Source: Microbacterium sp. LWH13-1.2
GTDB lineage: Bacteria > Actinomycetota > Actinomycetes > Actinomycetales > Microbacteriaceae
DNA: 64,000 bases
Assembly (NCBI RefSeq): GCF_038397735.1
Contig: NZ_CP151635.1
Span: forward strand, 1,364,001 to 1,428,000
Direction of reading: 5' to 3'
Shown here in pieces: positions 58,711-64,000 of this stretch. The first letter of the stretch is position 1. Each line of letters opens with the position of its first letter. A program made the position numbers and the translations under genes. A model generated the notes under the pieces. That model worked only from the letters and a program-made list of their open reading frames with translations, ran no database searches and was not told where the DNA came from.

Positions 58711-59366
58711 CGTGCCACCACCGCCTGGGCTCGCAGCCACTCCCGCAGCTCTTTGAGCGTCTCGGCGCTGAGCACCACCTCGACGAGAGCGGTGATCCGA
58801 TACCGCCCGCTGGTCTCCTCCTGCACGATTCCCTCTCGGTCCAACCGGTCCAGCGCGCTGCGGATCGCCCGCTGCTGCTTCGCTGTTCCACCGTCGACAT
58901 CGGCGAAGTAGCTGAGGACCGTCTGCTCGACATCTTCGATGTCGATCCGCACGGAGCCCTCGCCGGATGCGGACTCGCGCTGATAGACGGTTCGCAGATG
59001 CACGAGGACGAGCGTCTCCGCTCGCGAATACGGAGAATCCTTCAGCAGCACGGGCATCTCGACTTCATCGGAACGCAACTGCTGCTTGTACGCGAATCCT
59101 CGTGCGTGATCGATGATCAGCCGCAGGTAGATGTCATTGAGTCGCGACTCGATCACCTGCTGGTGCTCGAGCAGCAGCGTCCACTCGCGACGGTTGCGCT
59201 CCATCGAGAGGAAACGGCGCTGGAGCAGGTGCACGAGCACGCGCCTGATCTCGGGATCGAGCGTGCCGCGGTCACCCGGGAAGTGCGCCTCGAGGTCGTC
59301 CTCCATCGCCGTGGGGGCGATGAAGCCCTCGTCCACGACGGCTGTGGTGAGGTCGTCGTCACTCAT
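58707..59366 (-). CDS. jetB: Wadjet JetB / MksE-like protein (DUF4194)
   Basis: The 219-residue protein matches the DUF4194 subunit that binds the JetA kleisin and regulates loop extrusion by JetC. Its middle has [17 protein letters not shown] and the winged-helix-like [18 protein letters not shown] region typical of KITE proteins. The ATG at 59366, with AGAGG six bases upstream, is preferred over 59372. It overlaps jetA by eight bases. Confidence 0.9.
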   Translation of the reverse strand: MSDDDLTTAVVDEGFIAPTAMEDDLEAHFPGDRGTLDPEIRRVLVHLLQRRFLSMERNRREWTLLLEHQQVIESRLNDIYLRLIIDHARGFAYKQQLRSDEVEMPVLLKDSPYSRAETLVLVHLRTVYQRESASGEGSVRIDIEDVEQTVLSYFADVDGGTAKQQRAIRSALDRLDREGIVQEETSGRYRITALVEVVLSAETLKELREWLRAQAVVAR

Positions 59367-60822
59367 CTGCATCCTCTTTCGTGCTGCGGGCAATCACGGT
59401 GCCGAAGGCGAATCGGCGAGTCGTCCCGTCGGGTCGCAGCGCTTCGACCGTCGAGATCCCCTCTCCGTCGGTGAGACCGTTCCGATGGGCGATCTCGAGA
59501 AGACCGAGGAGGTCGACAGGGCGTCGAGCCGATTCAGGCACCTCGCGGAAGGCCTCGGCGAGGTCGAAGTCCGGTCCGAGCCCGGCGACATACGCCTCGA
59601 GCTCGGCATACCTCGGTCCGCCCCACGCGCGCGTGTCGTGATCGAGGAAGTCGACATCATCCGCGTCGGCGAGGGGCGCCGGAGCGCGCGGAGGACGGAT
59701 GTCGCTCGTGGTCTGGCGCAGATGACCGAGGTCGATCAGCGGCATGCTGCGCACCGGGTCGACGGCCGTCGCCGGCCCGACCCACCCGTGGAGCCCTGCG
59801 ATGACGTCTCGGAGGAGGTCGTCGATCTGGCGATCACGCAGCGGATCGTGGGTCTTCACCTGGCCGGTGATCACATGCGAGGCGCGACGCTGCGCGGCCA
59901 GAACCTCTTCCACCCCCAGCTCCACGCGTCGCGCGATCGCATCGAGCTCCGCGCGCTGCGTGCCGTCGAGCATGCGCGCGAACGGCTGGTCGAGGAGGCC
60001 TCTGAGCTGCTCGGTGAGGGCGTCGATGCGGTCGGGGTCGCCGATCAGGCGCAGAGCTCCCGCGAAGGCGCGTCCCTCCGGGGTCGACTGCATCACATCC
60101 TGCGCGCGCTGAAGGTACTCGCGAAGCACCTCGCTCGTCGGCCTCTCGTCCCTCCGGAGGTGGGCGACGACGTCACGCTGCATGGACCGGAGCGACTCGG
60201 CGACTCGAGTGAAGTCGGCAGGCAGCTCACGGGCCAGATGCAGCACGTTCTCCGCCTCTTCGAGAAGCTCTTCGTCGTCTGCAGGCTCTGCATGTCCGGA
60301 TTCCTCGATGCGAGCGATCTCGGCATCGAGCAGATCGCGCTCCGCGTGCAGTCGCGACAGGCGGCGAACCGGGTCGACCTCGGCGCTGACCGAGAGGTGC
60401 TCGACGGCGTCGAGCAGAGTGCGCACACGGGAGTTCGACACGCGAGTGCGCCCACCGCCGGTGCGGCCCGAGATCTCGAGCGCGGCGACGGCGTGGGCCG
60501 ACAGGCGATAGACCTCGACGTCGTCGTCGATCTGCTGGATCAGCCAGCCGAGACGCACCCAGTTCCGACATACGTCGCGGGCGCTTCCGGACGGCAGCTT
60601 CCTGTCGTCCTCGTCATGGCCCGCCGCGCGGAGCTCGTCGAGCACTTCGCCCAGTTCGGCATGGGCGTCCGCGACCGCGACCGACGCCCGGTCCGCGTGG
60701 AACAGGAGAGTGAGCGACGCCACCACGAACGGGGCGAACCGACCGTGCAGGAGATCGAGGGTCGGGGTGCTGAATGCGGTGACGGCACGCGCGTACGCGG
60801 CCTCAGCCCTGGATCCAGTCAC
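59359..60822 (-). CDS. jetA: Wadjet JetA / MksF-like kleisin (DUF3375)
   Basis: The 487-residue protein matches DUF3375, the kleisin-like subunit JetA/MksF that bridges the two JetC heads. The helical N-terminal domain (about 1-130) begins [18 protein letters not shown] long alpha-helical middle (about 140-360) and a C-terminal winged-helix-like region follow. It starts with GTG at 60822 and lies 72 bases downstream of pdxT on the same strand, so it could be read from the pdx promoter. It heads the order jetA-jetB-jetC. Confidence 0.9.
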   Translation of the reverse strand: MTGSRAEAAYARAVTAFSTPTLDLLHGRFAPFVVASLTLLFHADRASVAVADAHAELGEVLDELRAAGHDEDDRKLPSGSARDVCRNWVRLGWLIQQIDDDVEVYRLSAHAVAALEISGRTGGGRTRVSNSRVRTLLDAVEHLSVSAEVDPVRRLSRLHAERDLLDAEIARIEESGHAEPADDEELLEEAENVLHLARELPADFTRVAESLRSMQRDVVAHLRRDERPTSEVLREYLQRAQDVMQSTPEGRAFAGALRLIGDPDRIDALTEQLRGLLDQPFARMLDGTQRAELDAIARRVELGVEEVLAAQRRASHVITGQVKTHDPLRDRQIDDLLRDVIAGLHGWVGPATAVDPVRSMPLIDLGHLRQTTSDIRPPRAPAPLADADDVDFLDHDTRAWGGPRYAELEAYVAGLGPDFDLAEAFREVPESARRPVDLLGLLEIAHRNGLTDGEGISTVEALRPDGTTRRFAFGTVIARSTKEDADE

Positions 60823-60894
60823 TCGAAAGAGATTAGTCCGACTTCGGGCTCCGGCCTGTCACCCCTGGTGCGTGGCGGGTCGCCCGCGAGCGTG

Positions 60895-61500
60895 TCATCG
60901 ACGAGCGGCGCGATCCCTGACGTTCTCGAGGAGAACCTCGTGGAATCGGGTCTCTCCGTCGACCTCGGGGTGGAAGCTGGTGCCGAGAAGCGCCCCCTGA
61001 CGCACCGCGACGATCCCGCCGTCCGGCAGCGAGACGAGCACCTCGACCCCGTCGCCTGCGCGCTCGACGATCGGCGCACGGATGAATGTCGCGTGCACCG
61101 GCACGTCGCCCAGCAGCGGCACGTCGAGGCCGATCTCGAACGACTCGGTCTGACGACCGAAGGCATTGCGGCGAACGCTCACGTCCATGCCGCCGAACGA
61201 CTGCTGCCCCTCGATACCGTCGAGCACCTCGTCCGCGAGCAGGATCAGCCCGGCGCACGTGCCGTACACCGGAAGACCCGTCGCGATCGCGGCGCGGATC
61301 GGCTCCTGCATCCCGAAGATGCGCGACAGCTTGTCGATCACGCTCGACTCGCCGCCGGGGATGACGAGGCCGTCGACGACCGCCAGCTCCTCCGGGCGAC
61401 GCACCAGCGTGACCTCAGCGCCGAGGCCCGCGAGCACGGCGGCGTGCTCGCGGACGTCGCCCTGCAGAGCGAGGACGCCGACCCGTGGACTACCAGCCAC
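60895..61500 (-). CDS. pdxT: pyridoxal 5'-phosphate synthase glutaminase subunit
   Basis: PdxT hydrolyses glutamine and passes ammonia to PdxS. The 201 residues include the oxyanion region IPGGESSVI (48-56), the nucleophile C82 in [11 protein letters not shown], and the H177/E179 pair in SFHPEVDGE. It starts with GTG at 61500, overlapping the pdxS stop by 11 bases. Elsewhere in actinobacteria yebC follows; here jetABC does. Confidence 0.95.
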   Translation of the reverse strand: MAGSPRVGVLALQGDVREHAAVLAGLGAEVTLVRRPEELAVVDGLVIPGGESSVIDKLSRIFGMQEPIRAAIATGLPVYGTCAGLILLADEVLDGIEGQQSFGGMDVSVRRNAFGRQTESFEIGLDVPLLGDVPVHATFIRAPIVERAGDGVEVLVSLPDGGIVAVRQGALLGTSFHPEVDGETRFHEVLLENVRDRAARR

Positions 61501-62383
61501 GCTCGGCCAGGCGGTGCGGGGCGGGGAGATCGGACACGTTGATGCCAACCATCGCCTCTCCGAGTCCGCGCGAGACCTCGGCGATCACCTTCGCGTCGTC
61601 GAAGAACGTCGTCGCCTTGACGATCGCCTTGGCGCGCTCCGCGGGGTTTCCCGACTTGAAGATGCCGGATCCCACGAACACGCCGTCGGCGCCGAGCTGC
61701 ATCATCATCGCGGCGTCCGCCGGAGTCGCCACGCCACCCGCGACGAAGAGCACGACCGGGAGCTTTCCGGTGTCGGCGATCTCGGCGACGAGCTCGTAGG
61801 GCGCCTGCAGCTCCTTCGCCGCGACGAACAGCTCGTCCTTCGGAAGGGCCGTGAGAGCGGCGATCTCGCCACGGATCTTGCGGATGTGCTTCATCGCCTC
61901 GGAGACATCCCCCGTGCCGGCCTCACCCTTGGAGCGGATCATCGCGGCGCCCTCGTTGATGCGGCGGAGAGCCTCGCCGAGGTTGGTGGCTCCGCAGACG
62001 AAGGGCACCGTGAATCCGTACTTGTCGATGTGGTTCACGTAGTCGGCGGGCGAGAGCACCTCGGACTCGTCGATGTAGTCGACGCCGAGCTCCTGCAGCA
62101 CCTGCGCTTCGACGAAGTGGCCGATGCGCGCTTTGGCCATCACAGGGATCGACACGGACGCGATGATGCTGTCGATCATGTCGGGATCGCTCATGCGCGA
62201 GACACCGCCCTGCGCACGGATGTCGGCGGGAACCCGCTCGAGCGCCATGACTGCGACGGCGCCCGCGTCTTCGGCGATCTTCGCCTGGTCGGCGGTGACC
62301 ACGTCCATGATCACGCCACCCTTGAGCATCTCGGCGAGACCGCGCTTGACGCGCGAGGATCCGGTGGTGGTCTGTTCGGTCAT
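61490..62383 (-). CDS. pdxS: pyridoxal 5'-phosphate synthase lyase subunit
   Basis: PdxS builds PLP from ribose 5-phosphate, glyceraldehyde 3-phosphate and ammonia in a dodecameric (beta/alpha)8 complex. The 297 residues have the Schiff-base lysine K84 in [10 protein letters not shown] and the second lysine region [13 protein letters not shown] near 240-252. The ATG at 62383 has an AGGAGC site. Divergent pdxR next to it is the likely activator. Confidence 0.97.
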   Translation of the reverse strand: MTEQTTTGSSRVKRGLAEMLKGGVIMDVVTADQAKIAEDAGAVAVMALERVPADIRAQGGVSRMSDPDMIDSIIASVSIPVMAKARIGHFVEAQVLQELGVDYIDESEVLSPADYVNHIDKYGFTVPFVCGATNLGEALRRINEGAAMIRSKGEAGTGDVSEAMKHIRKIRGEIAALTALPKDELFVAAKELQAPYELVAEIADTGKLPVVLFVAGGVATPADAAMMMQLGADGVFVGSGIFKSGNPAERAKAIVKATTFFDDAKVIAEVSRGLGEAMVGINVSDLPAPHRLAERGW

Positions 62384-62497
62384 GAGAGCTCCTGTCGGGG
62401 AAGCACGATGTGCATGAGTGTGTCGAACGATGTCTCGTTTGATCTAGGCCAAACAGTAGCACTGTCCGGAACGACCTAGAATCGGTGGTGAGGAGAC
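62384..62497. promoter_or_regulatory. divergent pdxS/pdxR promoter region
   Basis: The 114 bases between the two starts contain two copies of GAYCTAG (GATCTAG 62441-62447 and GACCTAG 62473-62479), 32 bases apart, about three helical turns. CCTAGAAT on the plus strand includes the pdxR -10 TAGAAT (62477-62482); the mirrored CCTAGATC faces pdxS. MocR-type PdxR regulators bind repeated sites in such intergenic regions, so these are candidate operators. pdxR has GAGGAG before its ATG. Confidence 0.5.
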
Positions 62498-63805
62498 ATG
62501 AGCGACCAGATCACCGGAACGACCGCAGCGGACATCGCCGACAGCGTGCGCAGCCTGCGCGACCGCGGTGTGCTTCGCGCCGGCAGTCCCCTGCCTCCCG
62601 TGCGCGAACTCGCCACCACACTCGGCGTCAACCGCAACACCGCGGTCGCCGCGTACCGGCAGCTCGCCCAGGCCGGGCTCGTGATCTCGCGAGGGCGTGC
62701 CGGCACGGTCGTCGCCGGTCTCGAATCGGTCGCCCAGGAGGGCTACGCCTCCGACACCGTGCTGCGCGACGTCGGGACGGGCAACCCCGACCCCCGTCTG
62801 ATCCCCGATCCGTCGGCCGCGCTGGCGACGGTGGCCGGCCGGCCGGTGCTCTACGGCGAGCCCGTGATCGACCGCGGACTCGATGACTGGGCGCGCGGAT
62901 GGATCGCGCAGGATCTCGGTCACCTCGACTTCGGCATCACCATCACGAGCGGCGCCGTCGACGCCGTCGAGCGCCTGCTCGCCCAGGCGCTGATGCGCGA
63001 CGACGCCGTCGCGCTCGAGGATCCCTGCTTCCTGGCGAGCATCCACACGGTCCGGCTCGGCGGGTATCGGGCCGTACCCGTGCCGGTCGACGAGCAGGGG
63101 ATGACGGTCGAGGGACTGCGCTCCGCCCTGGACGCCGGCGTACGCGCCGTGATCTGCACGCCGCGCGCTCAGAATCCGACCGGGGCGAGCCTCACCGCCG
63201 GCCGAGCTGCCGAGCTGCGTGCCGTGCTCGCCGAGCATCCGTACGTGCTGATCATCGAGGACGACCATTTCTCGCTGCTGTCGCAGCGCCCCTACGAGTC
63301 GCTGATCGGCCCCGATCACCGCCGGTTCGCACTGGTGCGCTCGGTGTCGAAGTTCCTGGGCCCCGACATGTGCCTCGCGATCGCAGCGACGGATGCCACC
63401 ACTGCCGAGCGCCTCGCCATGCGCCTGAGCCCCGGGACCACCTGGGTCAGCCACCTGCTGCAGCGTCTCACGCTCACACAGCTGACCGACGACTCGGTGC
63501 TCGCGCGCATCGCCGACGCCCGCGAGCACTACGCGGCACGCAACGCTGAATTCGCCTCGCGCCTGCGCGAGCACGGCCTCGACTCCCCCACCACCGACGG
63601 CCTGAGTCTGTGGATCGAGTTGCCGAAGCCTGCGCGCCTCGTCGCCGAGCGGCTCATGCGCCGAGGCTGGCTCGCACGCACCGGCGACGACTTCGCCCTC
63701 GATGAGCGCGCCGACCCATCGCGCCACCTGCGCCTCACGGTGCACGACCTGTCCGAAGACGACACCGCGACGCTCGTCGCCGACCTGGTCTCGGCCGCAC
63801 GATGA
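62498..63805 (+). CDS. pdxR: MocR-type regulator, PdxR-like
   Basis: The 435-residue protein joins an N-terminal GntR-type winged helix (about 5-72, LPPVRELATTLGVNRNTAVAAYRQL) to a fold type I aminotransferase domain (about 85-435). PLP would attach to the lysine in SVSKFLGPD. PdxR proteins sense PLP and activate pdxST while repressing themselves. It sits divergently from pdxS and 46 bases upstream of a pyridoxal kinase gene. A true aminotransferase is less likely. Confidence 0.92.
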   Translation: MSDQITGTTAADIADSVRSLRDRGVLRAGSPLPPVRELATTLGVNRNTAVAAYRQLAQAGLVISRGRAGTVVAGLESVAQEGYASDTVLRDVGTGNPDPRLIPDPSAALATVAGRPVLYGEPVIDRGLDDWARGWIAQDLGHLDFGITITSGAVDAVERLLAQALMRDDAVALEDPCFLASIHTVRLGGYRAVPVPVDEQGMTVEGLRSALDAGVRAVICTPRAQNPTGASLTAGRAAELRAVLAEHPYVLIIEDDHFSLLSQRPYESLIGPDHRRFALVRSVSKFLGPDMCLAIAATDATTAERLAMRLSPGTTWVSHLLQRLTLTQLTDDSVLARIADAREHYAARNAEFASRLREHGLDSPTTDGLSLWIELPKPARLVAERLMRRGWLARTGDDFALDERADPSRHLRLTVHDLSEDDTATLVADLVSAAR

Positions 63806-63851
63806 TCCACCGCCGCGGGAGCACTCCCGCCCTCACTGAAAGGATCGGGGA

Positions 63852-64000
63852 ATGAAGGTCCTCTCCATCCAGTCCGCCGTCGCGTACGGTCATGTCGGAA
63901 ACTCCGCCGCGGTCTTCCCACTGCAGCGCATCGGCGTCGAGGTTCTCCCGGTCTACACGGTGAACTTCTCGAACCACACCGGATACGGCGCTTGGCGCGG
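63852..64000 (+). CDS. pdxY: pyridoxal kinase, 5' end only
   Basis: Forty-nine codons are visible. They read [20 protein letters not shown] and continue [16 protein letters not shown], which is the PdxY/PdxK substrate-binding start (SxVxYGxVGN and the SNHTGY loop). The enzyme salvages pyridoxal to PLP in the cytoplasm. The ATG follows GGATCGGGGA. Its place after pdxR links salvage and de novo B6 synthesis under one regulator. Confidence 0.9.
   Translation, partial: MKVLSIQSAVAYGHVGNSAAVFPLQRIGVEVLPVYTVNFSNHTGYGAWR

Overview
The window is high-GC chromosomal DNA from an actinobacterium, most likely Microbacteriaceae and Microbacterium-like. The evidence is strong GC bias at third codon positions, many GTG starts, pervasive ATGA/TGATG/TAATG stop-start overlaps, and a gene order that matches the conserved housekeeping block of Streptomyces and Mycobacterium (pdxST, yebC, ruvCAB, secDF, rel; rpsD, alaS, aroECKBQ, efp, nusB; pyr operon, gmk, rpoZ, metK, priA, fmt, rsmB, rpe; his and trp genes). 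Almost everything is on the minus strand, so operons read from high to low coordinates. No tRNA, rRNA, CRISPR array or insertion sequence was seen, and no gap without a gene exceeds about 190 bases.

Layout. 1-5825: rpe-hisE-hisG-hisF-hisI-(Trp-associated membrane protein)-(HGxxPAAW protein)-trpC-trpB, nearly all overlapping; trpB is cut by the window edge. 5830-11697: metK-priA-fmt-rsmB. 11791-21612: the pyrimidine operon pyrR-pyrB-pyrC-(membrane PH-like protein)-carA-carB-pyrF, followed by gmk and rpoZ. In this genome gmk is fused to an N-terminal actinobacterial IHF (mIHF) DNA-binding domain. A hairpin that can hide the pyrR ribosome-binding site lies just upstream of pyrR. 21682-27220: an accessory block between nusB and pyrR with a metallo-beta-lactamase/Rieske fusion, an unknown protein and a SWIM-SNF2 ATPase. 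27277-39636: rarA, rpsD, a small membrane protein, alaS-ruvX-mltG-aroE-aroC-aroK-aroB-aroQ, efp-nusB.

39747-46473: a mixed-strand segment with a small membrane protein, a winged-helix regulator carrying a shortened HemD-like domain next to a free-standing NirB-like FAD oxidoreductase, a DUF349 protein, an AbiEi-like antitoxin without a toxin, and the (p)ppGpp synthetase/hydrolase rel. 46542-52815: secF-secD-yajC and yebC-ruvC-ruvA-ruvB. 52975-60822: an insertion between pdxT and yebC, which are neighbours in other actinobacteria. It holds an aminoglycoside-phosphotransferase-like gene, a PLP decarboxylase, and a three-gene Wadjet/MksBEF condensin operon (jetA-jetB-jetC) with no jetD nuclease beside it. 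60895-64000: the vitamin B6 module pdxS-pdxT with divergent pdxR and the start of a pyridoxal kinase gene.

The most notable items are the nuclease-less JetABC set, the mIHF-guanylate kinase fusion, the PyrR leader hairpin, the perfect palindrome over the AbiEi-like start codon, the reduced NirB/HemD-regulator pair, and housekeeping genes (trpE, coaBC, apt, bldD) absent from positions where they sit in other actinobacteria.
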